From assembly GCA_016788665.1 (NCBI GenBank), contig JAEUSF010000009.1, positions 1 to 38,623 on the forward strand: a DNA stretch of 38,623 bases, given 5' to 3'. The translations under genes and the position numbers were made by a program. This document shows positions 8,014 to 16,354 of this stretch, piece by piece. Numbering within the stretch: the first letter of the stretch is position 1; each line of letters opens with the position of its first letter. The DNA is from Candidatus Doudnabacteria bacterium (GTDB taxonomy: Bacteria; Patescibacteriota; Doudnabacteria; UBA920). The notes under the pieces were generated by a model. That model saw only the letters and a program-made list of their open reading frames with translations, was not told the origin of the DNA and did not search any database.

Positions 8014-9294
8014 TTATGGGATTATGAAGCCTCTGATGGTCTTGCTGCTGTGAGAAATAAACCTGGTATTTACTTTGCCAAATTTTTCATAATTCATTTC
8101 ACTGACTGTAAAACCTTTTTCGTTTACCGAATGAACGAGAGCTACGTGGCCGTATCGGGAATTATCGGTAGTTACTACAATACTGCCTGGAATTGCTTCG
8201 TTAGTAATTGTATAGCCCATGGCTCTGGCGTTGGAAAGCCAGTTTTTTGCATTACCGCCCCAGGGTACATGAACTTTGCTTGCCACATACCATGTGCAGT
8301 AGCCTTTGGGGAAGATGTGGCCTGTGCCGTTGCCTAAATTAGGTATAGAAGAGCCTTGTGGCTTAACTTTGCCGTCAGTGGATGGTTTTGGAGCGGGCTT
8401 TTGAACTGGTGCTGCTATTGTTCCGCCCGGTACTATAAATATATCTCCGGGGTTTATATCTTCGGCATTTTCAAGTCCGTTATAAGCAATTATTTTTTCT
8501 ACGGTAACTTTGTATTTTTTTGCAATATCTGGAAGAGTGTCGTTGTTGGAGGCTTTATGGATTACACCATTTGTTGGAGGAATAATTAAAAACCAACCAG
8601 GCTTAATGGTCGTGCTGGTTAGTTTGTTTGCCCACATAAGGGTGTCAATATTGAGGCCATTTTGGGAAGCAATGGATTTTAACGAATCACCAGACTGTGT
8701 CTGGTAGACTTTTATTTGTTTGGCCAAAAGTTCGGCTACGCTGTCGGGATTTGGCTGGACAATAGTATCATTGTTAAAAACTAAGTTTGCAGTTGCATCT
8801 TCGCTATAAGTGTTTTCGGGAGAAACGCTAAAATATTCTTCGGCCTGAGCATGGGGTACTATAGAATTTTGTGACAATACTACTGTATTTATGACCGACA
8901 TCTTTGCGTATAACTTAGGGTTAATGTCGGGATTTTTAACAACTAGCCTGCCGGCATGGCTAAGGTCTGAATAGGTGTCTTTTTGGTGAAAAAAATAAAC
9001 ATTCCACAAGGCAACCATGCCTGCCATGACAAGCAGGACCAGTTCAGATGAGAATTTTAAAGCTAAATCAAGACGACTAAAGTCTTTTAGTCTTACATTA
9101 GGAAACGCATTCAAATGAAACTTTTTCAGGTCGGGTAAGCTCCGGCGCCACAAAAACAAAACAAGCCCCCTTAGATACTTAATGCTGAAAATAATCTTGT
9201 TGTAGCCTGAGGCAATTTTTAATTGCCACTTTTGTATAGTTTGCAATGTATTTGTATCTGTTTGCTTGAATATAGAAGAAAGAGCCCCAAGCAA
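8014..9294 (-). CDS. LysM-CHAP cell-wall amidase/endopeptidase
   Basis: A 426-residue peptidoglycan-binding hydrolase. A membrane helix at about 90-112 (LVLLVMAGMVALW) anchors it. Two LysM domains follow (about 193-238, KVYQTQSGDSLKSIASQNG; about 246-292, ASNNDTLPDIAKKYKVTVEK), then a C-terminal CHAP domain from about 330 with the catalytic Cys in GYCTWYV (about 333) and His in RYGHVALV (about 383). CHAP enzymes cut peptide bonds in peptidoglycan. The N-terminal 90 residues before the helix are basic and unrecognised. No ATG lies upstream: the reading frame begins with a TTG at 9294 after a stop, so the start is uncertain. A role in wall remodelling during division or host contact is inferred. 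Confidence 0.85.
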   Translation of the reverse strand: MLGALSSIFKQTDTNTLQTIQKWQLKIASGYNKIIFSIKYLRGLVLFLWRRSLPDLKKFHLNAFPNVRLKDFSRLDLALKFSSELVLLVMAGMVALWNVYFFHQKDTYSDLSHAGRLVVKNPDINPKLYAKMSVINTVVLSQNSIVPHAQAEEYFSVSPENTYSEDATANLVFNNDTIVQPNPDSVAELLAKQIKVYQTQSGDSLKSIASQNGLNIDTLMWANKLTSTTIKPGWFLIIPPTNGVIHKASNNDTLPDIAKKYKVTVEKIIAYNGLENAEDINPGDIFIVPGGTIAAPVQKPAPKPSTDGKVKPQGSSIPNLGNGTGHIFPKGYCTWYVASKVHVPWGGNAKNWLSNARAMGYTITNEAIPGSIVVTTDNSRYGHVALVHSVNEKGFTVSEMNYEKFGKVNTRFISHSSKTIRGFIIP

Positions 9295-9462
9295 AATGAA
9301 GGTTAGTCGTAAAAACTCTTATTTAGTTAATTTTATGCTGTGGGGGATCAAATGGCAAGAAAAATACCCACATTTTTACCCCTTTTTGTTTTAAATAAGC
9401 CAAATTAAATTTTTAATGTTTTTTTAAAGGCATAAAATGCTACCAGAAAAAAAATATGGACA

Positions 9463-9471
9463 TGTTATAAT
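9463..9471 (+). promoter_or_regulatory. Extended -10 promoter giving leaderless uvrD mRNA
   Basis: TGTTATAAT with a perfect TATAAT at 9466-9471. Six bases separate it from the GTG start at 9478, which puts the expected transcription start on or next to the start codon. There is no room for a Shine-Dalgarno. The same geometry is found at prgI (22662-22677). Confidence 0.65.
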
Positions 9472-9477
9472 AACAAA

Positions 9478-11625
9478 GTGATAGATCTCTCTTCTTTAAA
9501 TGAAAAGCAAAAACAAGCAGCAACCGCGCCATTGGGCGCGGTTTTAGTGCTGGCTGGTCCGGGTAGCGGTAAAACTAAGACGTTAACGCACCGGATAGCT
9601 TATATTATAGACAAGCGGATGGTGCATCCTTCCAACATTCTTTCCCTAACCTTTACCAACAAAGCTGCCAAGGAAATGCGGGAAAGGGTAAACAAGCTGC
9701 TAATAAGGCTTCCTGGAGCTTCGGAACATTTGGTAATGGGTACTTTTCATTCGGTTTGTGTTAGGCTTTTAAGAAAAGAAATTACAGCCTTAGGTTATGC
9801 TAATGATTTTGTAATTTTTGATAGCGATGACCAAAGCAAAGTCATAAAAGATATTTTGGAAGAGCTTCGTATAGATACTAAAAGGCTTCCCGCGTCTTTG
9901 TTTTCTGCCCTTATTAGCCGCGCAAAAAATTTATTACAGTTGCCCTCGGAACTTAATATTGGTATTGATTCGCCGCTGGCTGAACAGTTGCAAGAAGTAT
10001 ATGCTAGGTATCAGGATAGCTTGTATAAACAAAACGGCGTTGATTTTGACGACTTACTTATGTTGACGGTCAAGCTTTTTGAGAATTACCCAAAAGTTCT
10101 GGAAAAATATCAAAAACTTTTTAAATACGTGCTGGTTGATGAATATCAGGATACTAACCCGGCACAGTATGCTTTTTTAAAGCTGCTGACGGAACATCAT
10201 AATGTTTTTGTGGTGGGTGACGATGCTCAGAGTATTTATGGTTTTAGGGGTAGCGATATTCGGAATATTCTAAGTTTTGAACAGGATTTTCCAGAAAGCC
10301 TTATAATAAAGCTAGAACAAAATTACCGATCAAGTAAAAATATTTTGCAAGCGGCTCAGAAAGTTATAGAAATGAACCCTGAGCAGAGGAAGAAAACTTT
10401 GTGGACTCAAAATTCCGAAGGTGAGAAAATTGTTTTGCATGAGGCAGAGAATGAAAGGGCGGAAGCTGAATTTGTGGCTAGAAAAATTATTGAGCTTTCC
10501 TCAGGCAAGGTGTTAAAGGAGGCGGAGCCCATAGAAGAGCCGGAGGATGGTAATTATTCGATTTTGGACCGTTTTTTAAAAGCGCGGAAAATGTATGGCA
10601 CGGCCAGCCTAAAAAGTTTTAGGCCATCCCGCTTGGTTCAGATGCCAAAAGACCACGCGTCTTTAAAGGAGTATTGTATTTTATATCGGACTCATGCCCA
10701 GTCTCGTGCCTTGGAAGAAGTTTTAATAGAAAGCGGTATTCCATATACTATTGTGGGCGGGCTTAAGTTTTACGAAAGAAAAGAAATTAAGGATACACTC
10801 GCTTACTTGAGACTGGCAATTAACTTTCGTGATTTAGTTTCTTTAAAGCGGGTAATTAACGAACCTGCCAGAGGGATTGGGGATAAATCTTATCAGGTTG
10901 TAAGGGATTTTATTTTGGATACTTCGGCTAATTTTCCAAATATAACAATTCAAGATTTTAGACTAAAGCTTCCGGACATAACCTTGTCCCCAAAGCAGCA
11001 TCAGAGTGTGCTGGAATTTTTTACGTTTTTGGAAGAGGTTGTTACAACCGTAGAAAATACTGAATTACCAGCCTTTATACGAAAGGTTGCTAAACGCTCT
11101 GGGTATGAGCAGTCAGTCAGGGATGGTAGCGAACAAGGCGAAAGTAGATGGGAAAACGTAGAGGAACTTATGACTGTTGCTGCTAAGTTTAAAAACCAGC
11201 CTTGGCGCGAAGCAGCTACTTCGCTTTTGGAGGAAGTGGCCTTATTGTCAGAAATTGACCAGAAAGATGAAAACAAGGACGCGGTTACCCTAATGACTTT
11301 GCATTCGGCAAAGGGTTTGGAATTTGATAATGTATTTTTTGTTGGACTTGAAGAAGGGATTTTACCGCATTCCAGGTCCTTAATTGAAACGGATCAACTT
11401 TCGGAAGAAATAAGACTCGCATATGTGGGTTTAACACGCGCAAGGAAAAAACTGTTTTTAATATATGCCGCCTCAAGGCGCATATATGGCGACACCCGAG
11501 TTTCTCAGCCTTCCCGTATCTTGCGGGTGCTGCCGCAAGAAGTGCTGGACATGCAAGGGGTATCGGAAAGTTTTTTTGTAAAAGAAGAAGATGGCGAACT
11601 TACGGTGGAGGAAATGGAATTTTGA
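9478..11625 (+). CDS. UvrD/PcrA/Rep-family DNA helicase
   Basis: Superfamily 1 3'-to-5' helicase of 715 residues. Motif I (GPGSGKTKT) lies near residue 28, motif Ia LTFTNKAAKEM follows, then motif II VLVDEYQDTNPAQ (about 222), motif III VVGDDAQSIYGFRG, motif IV LEQNYRSSKNIL, motif V LMTLHSAKGLEF and motif VI RLAYVGLTRARK. It unwinds DNA in nucleotide excision and mismatch repair and clears stalled forks. Residues about 345-390 carry a lineage-specific insertion before the YRTHAQSRALEE motif. The C-terminal Tudor-like tail of long PcrA proteins appears to be missing. The start is GTG, 6 nt after a -10 box, so it is probably read from a leaderless mRNA. Whether it is the UvrD or PcrA orthologue cannot be settled by eye. 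Confidence 0.92.
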   Translation: MIDLSSLNEKQKQAATAPLGAVLVLAGPGSGKTKTLTHRIAYIIDKRMVHPSNILSLTFTNKAAKEMRERVNKLLIRLPGASEHLVMGTFHSVCVRLLRKEITALGYANDFVIFDSDDQSKVIKDILEELRIDTKRLPASLFSALISRAKNLLQLPSELNIGIDSPLAEQLQEVYARYQDSLYKQNGVDFDDLLMLTVKLFENYPKVLEKYQKLFKYVLVDEYQDTNPAQYAFLKLLTEHHNVFVVGDDAQSIYGFRGSDIRNILSFEQDFPESLIIKLEQNYRSSKNILQAAQKVIEMNPEQRKKTLWTQNSEGEKIVLHEAENERAEAEFVARKIIELSSGKVLKEAEPIEEPEDGNYSILDRFLKARKMYGTASLKSFRPSRLVQMPKDHASLKEYCILYRTHAQSRALEEVLIESGIPYTIVGGLKFYERKEIKDTLAYLRLAINFRDLVSLKRVINEPARGIGDKSYQVVRDFILDTSANFPNITIQDFRLKLPDITLSPKQHQSVLEFFTFLEEVVTTVENTELPAFIRKVAKRSGYEQSVRDGSEQGESRWENVEELMTVAAKFKNQPWREAATSLLEEVALLSEIDQKDENKDAVTLMTLHSAKGLEFDNVFFVGLEEGILPHSRSLIETDQLSEEIRLAYVGLTRARKKLFLIYAASRRIYGDTRVSQPSRILRVLPQEVLDMQGVSESFFVKEEDGELTVEEMEF

Positions 11626-11736
11626 ATTTAGTAAGTAGCGTGTAGGGGAGCGGGTAGCTAAACCGATCCAGTAGCGGCATAAAGCTTTTTTAATACATAA
11701 TTCATAATTCTTAACTCGTGTAAACCATACAAAACT

Positions 11737-12651
11737 ATGACATCGGAAAAAGAAAAAATAATTCAATTGCTAAAAAAGTACAACCTTAGTCCGAACTTTA
11801 CGTATGGGCAGAATTTTTTAACAGACGAGTCTGTTCTGGAAGAGATGGTAGAGGTGGCTGGTGTAAATAAGAAGGATACAGTTTTAGAGATTGGGCCGGG
11901 GATAGGGAACCTTACCCGCATGCTGTGCGAAAAAGCTGGTTATGTATTAAGCGTAGAAAAAGATCCAAAATTTTTTCCAATCTTAAGGTCAGTAAAAAAA
12001 GATTACAAAGAAAATTTTCGTTTCGAAGTAGCCGACATTTTGGAATTTAATTTTAGTAAAGAAATACAAACCCGATCCCAATCTACAGATAAAAATCCGA
12101 ATCTGCATATATCCGCAAATTCGGAAAGTATTCGCAAAGTCGGACCGGTTAATTATAAGGTTGTCGCAAACATACCTTACTACATAACTGGAAAAATTTT
12201 ACAATTATTTTTGACAGCTCCTAACAGGCCTGACTCCATAACAGTACTCACACAAAAAGAGGTGGCTGAGAATGTGGTGGCCGAAGTGGGGGACCTGGGG
12301 GTACTGGGAATTTCGGTTCAGCTTTTTGGCAAACCTCGAGTTGTTAAAATTGTTTCAAAAAAAAGTTTTTTTCCGAGTCCTAAAGTCGACAGTGCAGTTT
12401 TGCACATTGAACTTTTTAAAAAACCTATTTACAAAATTGCTGACCAGAGAAAGTTTTTTAAAGTTGTAAAAGCTTGCTTTGCCGGAAAAAGAAAACAGCT
12501 TCATAATACTTTGGTTAACAATTTACGTTTGGAAAAAAGCGAAGCTTTAAAAATTCTTGAAGAGCTAAAAATTAGTCCGAGCGTAAGGCCGCAAGAACTT
12601 AGCATAGAAAGTTGGGTTAAGTTAGTAGACAAAATTTCAGTGCTAATTTAA
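11737..12651 (+). CDS. rsmA: 16S rRNA (adenine1518/1519-N6)-dimethyltransferase RsmA/KsgA
   Basis: Dimethylates two adjacent adenines in helix 45 of 16S rRNA, a late check in small-subunit assembly. The 304 residues show the Rossmann SAM-binding motif LEIGPGIGNLT at about 50-60, the acidic motif VEKDPKF, and the catalytic NIPYYIT at about 145-151; a KSFFPSPKVDSAV block and a helical C-terminus follow. Residues about 108-138 are an insertion between the VADILEF motif and NYKVVANIPYY, where family members have only a few residues. It contains an imperfect palindrome (12096-12125) and appears to be element-derived. The 110-nt upstream gap holds no strong promoter. A perfect terminator follows the stop. 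Confidence 0.93.
   Translation: MTSEKEKIIQLLKKYNLSPNFTYGQNFLTDESVLEEMVEVAGVNKKDTVLEIGPGIGNLTRMLCEKAGYVLSVEKDPKFFPILRSVKKDYKENFRFEVADILEFNFSKEIQTRSQSTDKNPNLHISANSESIRKVGPVNYKVVANIPYYITGKILQLFLTAPNRPDSITVLTQKEVAENVVAEVGDLGVLGISVQLFGKPRVVKIVSKKSFFPSPKVDSAVLHIELFKKPIYKIADQRKFFKVVKACFAGKRKQLHNTLVNNLRLEKSEALKILEELKISPSVRPQELSIESWVKLVDKISVLI
12096..12125. repeat. Palindromic insert inside rsmA
   Basis: TCCGAATCTGC and GCAAATTCGGA pair over 11 bp with one mismatch around an 8-nt loop. It lies in frame in a segment absent from ordinary KsgA. Its ATCTGC...ATCCGC core resembles, with a 2-nt insertion, the inverted repeats around the GxxExxY gene (ATCTGCGTATCCGCG), so the two families may be related. 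Confidence 0.55.
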
Positions 12652-12690
12652 AAAACTCTAGCAGTAAATTTTACTGCTAGAGTTTTTTTA
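12651..12690. terminator. Bidirectional terminator, rsmA / DUF192 gene
   Basis: ACTCTAGCAGTAAA and its exact inverted copy TTTACTGCTAGAGT meet without a loop spacer, flanked by A and T runs. It lies between convergent genes ending at 12651 and 12696. Confidence 0.9.
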
Positions 12691-12695
12691 TTTTT

Positions 12696-13181
12696 TTAAA
12701 AAGAAATTCGGTCTCCGGTTTTTATGTTATTTTTTTCGCTCCATCCTGCTGTAACTTCTAAAACCATATCTACAGTTCCGGGGGAAGGGTAGGTGGGGAG
12801 GTTGGTGTTATTTATCTTTGAGTCTTGATCTTTTACAGGGGCAGGCACATTGGAATTTATGCCCACAATTTTTTTTTCTTGAATCCATATTATATCTATG
12901 TCAAAGTTCATGTCTTTCATCCAAAAATTTGCTTGCTGACTTTTTTCAAATTGGAATAGCATGCCTTGGTTCTCTAAAAGATTTTTTCTATATGAAAGAC
13001 CGTGTTGCATTTTGTCCGGTGTGTTAACAATCTCTACCAAAATCTTTTTGTTATTTATATAAAGCGGCGTGGAGTAATTGCTCGCAGCTTCCTGGAGGGT
13101 GGAGGGTTTGCTTGCAGGGGAGTTACTACAAGTCGCCGCAAGGAAAAGACACAACAAGCTATACAAAAAGATATTTTTCAT
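12696..13181 (-). CDS. DUF192-family secreted protein, possible lipoprotein
   Basis: A 161-residue protein with an N-terminal export signal (MKNIFLYSLLCLFLAA) and Cys at 18. The residue before Cys is Thr, so the lipobox is imperfect and lipoprotein status is uncertain. The rest is a DUF192 domain: MQHGLSYRKNLLENQGMLF, FWMKDMNFDIDIIWI, VLEVTAGW and GDRISF are its usual blocks. DUF192 proteins are small beta-rich extracytoplasmic proteins of unknown biochemical function, common in Patescibacteria, archaea and cyanobacteria. It stands alone on the minus strand, convergent with rsmA and divergent from the T4SS-like locus. Confidence 0.8.
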   Translation of the reverse strand: MKNIFLYSLLCLFLAATCSNSPASKPSTLQEAASNYSTPLYINNKKILVEIVNTPDKMQHGLSYRKNLLENQGMLFQFEKSQQANFWMKDMNFDIDIIWIQEKKIVGINSNVPAPVKDQDSKINNTNLPTYPSPGTVDMVLEVTAGWSEKNNIKTGDRISF

Positions 13182-13209
13182 ATTTATATTTTATACGAAA
13201 ACATTTAAC

Positions 13210-13238
13210 TTGCAAAATTTTTTAAAGTGTGCTATAAT
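13210..13238 (+). promoter_or_regulatory. Promoter for the T4SS-like locus
   Basis: TTGCAA, a 17-nt spacer, then TATAAT with a TG one base upstream (TGCTATAAT). It is one of the best-formed promoters in the window. It leaves a leader of about 90 nt, AT-rich and without a Shine-Dalgarno, before the ATG at 13335. Confidence 0.75.
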
Positions 13239-13334
13239 TACCTAAAGAAAGCTAAAAACAACTGGTTTTCGAAACAAAAACAAAACAAAAAATAAGTTCG
13301 CTTGAATTCGGCCAAAAAAATATAGGCTTGTTTT

Positions 13335-14099
13335 ATGGCGCTTGCGGAAGAAACTAAAGTGCAAAAACAAACAGAACACAATCAGCATTTTTCAGCTTCA
13401 CATTTGGGACTAATTTTCTTAGTCTCTGTTTTGGTTTTGTCTGCGGTCGCATTTAAACAAGGTTTCGATTTTTCTTTTCTAAAAAAACAGCCTTCAAAAA
13501 ATAAAAAGGCTTTTACTTACGAAGATGCGAAAGCGAAAGCCGTTGCGGATTTGGCCGGAAATAAAAATAAACAACCTGGGTCTGAATTGGAAGCCCAGCT
13601 TGCTTTGTTAGACGCAGATTACAAAAGCGGGCAAGTTTTGGGAGCTGCAACAAATACCCTCGATACAGTTTTTGACGAAACTGCTACGCCCATACCTGCT
13701 GAAATTTTAAACAGTATACCAGTCCTGATAAACGAAAAAAATAACTTGGAGGGCATAACAAAATATATTTCAGATTTTAACGACGCTGAAATGGAGTTTG
13801 ATGCTATCGGAATTTTGGTTGCGTTAAATAGCCAAGAGGGAAGCCAGGTGAAAGAGGCTCATAGAAAGGCGGAAGAGTTATGTAAAGTACTATTGCGAAT
13901 AGAAGTACCAAGCGAGCTTGCAAATTATCACAAATTAAAAATGCTTTACTATGTCGAACTGGGTCAGCTGGCTTTAAGTTATGCCAACGAACCTGGGGCA
14001 CAGGCAGCTGATAGTATTAGCGAGCAAATTTTTTCTATTAGTAACGAGCTCAATAAAGAGCACGACAGGATTTATAAAAAGTTCGGCGTTTCAATATGA
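13335..14099 (+). CDS. Single-pass membrane protein at the head of the T4SS-like locus
   Basis: I do not recognise a family. The 254-residue product has a short hydrophilic N-terminus, one membrane helix at about 24-42 (LGLIFLVSVLVLSAVAF) and an Ala/Glu/Lys-rich helical exterior domain. Residues 60-110 are low-complexity; 130-250 are predicted amphipathic helices. Its last four bases overlap the ATG of the next gene (ATGA), so the two are translationally coupled and probably work together. In topology it resembles small assembly factors of secretion systems, but no homology is claimed. The promoter at 13210-13238 is the likely operon start. Confidence 0.65.
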   Translation: MALAEETKVQKQTEHNQHFSASHLGLIFLVSVLVLSAVAFKQGFDFSFLKKQPSKNKKAFTYEDAKAKAVADLAGNKNKQPGSELEAQLALLDADYKSGQVLGAATNTLDTVFDETATPIPAEILNSIPVLINEKNNLEGITKYISDFNDAEMEFDAIGILVALNSQEGSQVKEAHRKAEELCKVLLRIEVPSELANYHKLKMLYYVELGQLALSYANEPGAQAADSISEQIFSISNELNKEHDRIYKKFGVSI

Positions 14100-16177
14100 A
14101 AAAAAGTTTAATAAAATTTACCGCTATTTTTTTACTTACAGTTTTTTGCTTTACAAACTTCACTCCCAAAGCAAATGCTCAGTGGGCGGTTTTCGACGGA
14201 GTAAACTATGTTATAAATGGTTTAAAAACAGCTGCTCAATATTTAACCAATTTGTCGCTTGGTTTACCAGGAGGTAATGTTGGGATTAAGCGAGCTGTGA
14301 ATTTTGGCAAAAAGCCTTGTAGTGCCATAAAGGAAGCTTATGAGGTTTATAATGTGGCAGATGTTATTCCTACGGTGGAAGTTTTAAATGCGAGCGCGGG
14401 CGAAGCTGCTAAGCTGACTGCAAAAATTACGGCACTAACGTCGGTGAAAAGATGTTTTCAAGTAGTAATTTCTTTGCTTGAAGACGGAGGGGCTGATACT
14501 GCCGCTGTTGCTACGGGAATTTTGGGCGAGTTAAGCTTGAACGCAACCCTTGCTGAATTAAAGGAGCAGGTGAGGCAGGCAGAAAACAGAATAGATAGGT
14601 TGGCAGAAAGAAGGAGCGACGCTATGAAAAGAATGTGGGAAGGTGTGGCGACAAGAATATTTTTAACGGCTCAGAATAGACTTGTTACAACTTTGGTAAA
14701 TAAGTTAATTGCGAAGTATAAAATTGGCAATTACTTAAACTATGCAGACGCTCTTACGGCACAGGTTTACAACATAGAGTTTGCTCGGAAGAATTACCCG
14801 AATCAGTTGGACCAGGCAATTTTAAAGTCTGTTATGCAGGGTGCGAATTATAGCATGGATGTTTCGCCAGTTATTCGTACCAAAGCCAGAAAAAATTTAG
14901 GAATAGACTTTAGAACTTTAGACACGAGCGATCCAAATTTCTTTGCCAAAATGTCTGTAGTCGGATACGGAGAAAATGACCCTTATGTTTTAACAGCTTT
15001 TTATGACAGCTTAAACGACGGATTACAGGCATCGGCTAGGGAATCGGCCAGGCAGGAGCTGGCTCAGGGTCAGGGGATTATGTCGCTACGTGATTGTCGG
15101 GGCATAATAAGTCAGGAAAGAGCTTTCGACAACCAATGGGATCTTTTAAACAGTGATGTGGAATTTAAATATAAAGCATATTTGGAGTTATTAAATACCC
15201 AAAGCATTTACCCGGAAAGGGTTAGTCAGCAGGATGTAGATAAAGCGGAGGCGGATTGGAGAGAAGCCGAAGAAAAAATATATTCTTTTCCGCAGAGAAA
15301 CGGTAATGTGTTCGCAAAGCGTTGTGAAGACATATTGAATCCGGGGGCCTCTATAAGTAACCAAATAACCGCTTACTTACAGTCGCACCTAATTGCAGCA
15401 AATACAACAGACCAAAAGAATTTGCCATTCATTGCCAAGTTTGCAGAAGTTGTAGCAACAAGTTTTATAACTAGAATAGTTGAGCACGGCATTAATCAAG
15501 GGTTTAATTTGACCGGTTCCGGGTTTGAGAAAGCTTCTGTGCCGCTTACTTCCGTAATAACTACAGATACAACAGCCAGGACTTTGGTTGTAGCGGAAAA
15601 TAACAGCGTTGCACAGTCGGGCTTGCTTACTGTTTCTACTGGTATTGCAGACGGACAAGTTGTGCTTAATTGGGACGTGAACTCTATAGAGGGTGCGACA
15701 AATGTTACCATTACTGGTAGTGGAGGGTATAGTTATGCTTCAGCGACTCTAAACGGAAGTGTGGTGACAAATGCGCCGGGTGGAAGTAGCTTTACGCTGG
15801 TAGCGAAAAATGCGAGTGGGGAAACGCTTTCCTCAAGCGTGGCAGTTGTGGGAAGCGTGCCAAGTACGACTGTGAACTTTACTGATTTACCCGATGCCAA
15901 TGACCAGGATAATTTAATAAATGGTATAAAAGGTAATTTAAACGGTAATGGTTCTATTCCGCCTCCGCCGCCCACCACTCCCAATACCACACCTGACGGT
16001 TCGCCCATAGTTTGGAACGGAACACAAGGCATTGACTCCCAGAACCGGGTTTGGGGCTTGGACTCAAACGGAAACCTAATTTTAATAAGTGGAAATGTGC
16101 AAGGGGCTTATATATCTCGTTTGGGGGTTAATGCGAGGGGGGTTGCGCCAAACTTTGGCACTATTACAATCAGATAG
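14096..16177 (+). CDS. Secreted structural protein of the T4SS-like locus
   Basis: Unrecognised 693-residue protein. A clear signal peptide (KKSLIKFTAIFLLTVFCF, likely cleaved after ANA near residue 28) sends it outside. Residues about 155-185 form a charged coiled coil (EQVRQAENRIDRLAERR). The middle is helical with several Cys residues that could form disulfides. From about 470 it becomes Ser/Thr/Gly/Val-rich with an Ig-like beta domain (QVVLNWDVNSIEGATNVTI), then a Pro-rich linker (PPPPPTTPNTTPDGSP) and a short beta-rich tail. The start overlaps the upstream stop by 4 nt. A strong terminator follows, so it closes a two-gene unit. A role as an exterior component of the T4SS-like machine is inferred from position. 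Confidence 0.65.
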   Translation: MKKSLIKFTAIFLLTVFCFTNFTPKANAQWAVFDGVNYVINGLKTAAQYLTNLSLGLPGGNVGIKRAVNFGKKPCSAIKEAYEVYNVADVIPTVEVLNASAGEAAKLTAKITALTSVKRCFQVVISLLEDGGADTAAVATGILGELSLNATLAELKEQVRQAENRIDRLAERRSDAMKRMWEGVATRIFLTAQNRLVTTLVNKLIAKYKIGNYLNYADALTAQVYNIEFARKNYPNQLDQAILKSVMQGANYSMDVSPVIRTKARKNLGIDFRTLDTSDPNFFAKMSVVGYGENDPYVLTAFYDSLNDGLQASARESARQELAQGQGIMSLRDCRGIISQERAFDNQWDLLNSDVEFKYKAYLELLNTQSIYPERVSQQDVDKAEADWREAEEKIYSFPQRNGNVFAKRCEDILNPGASISNQITAYLQSHLIAANTTDQKNLPFIAKFAEVVATSFITRIVEHGINQGFNLTGSGFEKASVPLTSVITTDTTARTLVVAENNSVAQSGLLTVSTGIADGQVVLNWDVNSIEGATNVTITGSGGYSYASATLNGSVVTNAPGGSSFTLVAKNASGETLSSSVAVVGSVPSTTVNFTDLPDANDQDNLINGIKGNLNGNGSIPPPPPTTPNTTPDGSPIVWNGTQGIDSQNRVWGLDSNGNLILISGNVQGAYISRLGVNARGVAPNFGTITIR

Positions 16178-16180
16178 CAT

Positions 16181-16218
16181 AAAAATCTCTAACTTTTCTA
16201 GTTAGAGATTTTTTATTT
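16181..16218 (+). terminator. Rho-independent terminator
   Basis: AAAAATCTCTAAC and GTTAGAGATTTTT form a 13-bp perfect stem with a 7-nt loop and a T-rich tail, 3 nt after the stop of the secreted protein gene. Confidence 0.9.
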
Positions 16219-16258
16219 ATACAGAGGACGGCCCTCTATAGAGGGCCGTCCTCTGTAT
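16219..16258. repeat. Perfect 40-bp palindrome, GC-rich
   Basis: Two exactly complementary 20-nt arms with no spacer (left arm starts ATACAGAGGACGGCC, centre CTCTA/TAGAG). It follows the terminator directly and precedes the next promoter. Its GC content is far above the surrounding sequence and it carries no coding signal. Confidence 0.85.
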
Positions 16259-16280
16259 TTTGGTTAACTTTTCCACAATT

Positions 16281-16309
16281 TTGAGTTTTTGACATTTTTG
16301 TGGTATAAT
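16281..16309 (+). promoter_or_regulatory. Promoter for the VirB6-like gene
   Basis: TTGAGT, 17-nt spacer, TATAAT preceded by TGG (extended -10). It begins a second transcription unit of the T4SS-like locus. It also decides the start of the next gene: a TTG at 16289 lies inside the promoter and cannot be used from this transcript. Confidence 0.72.
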
Positions 16310-16354
16310 TTTTTATATTTCAACAAAGAAAAGTACCAAAAAACTAAAATATTC

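Noticed and set aside
16289-16354. N-terminal extension of the VirB6-like gene from a TTG at 16289
   Set aside because: The TTG lies between the -35 and -10 boxes of a well-formed promoter (16281-16309), so the transcript starts after it.
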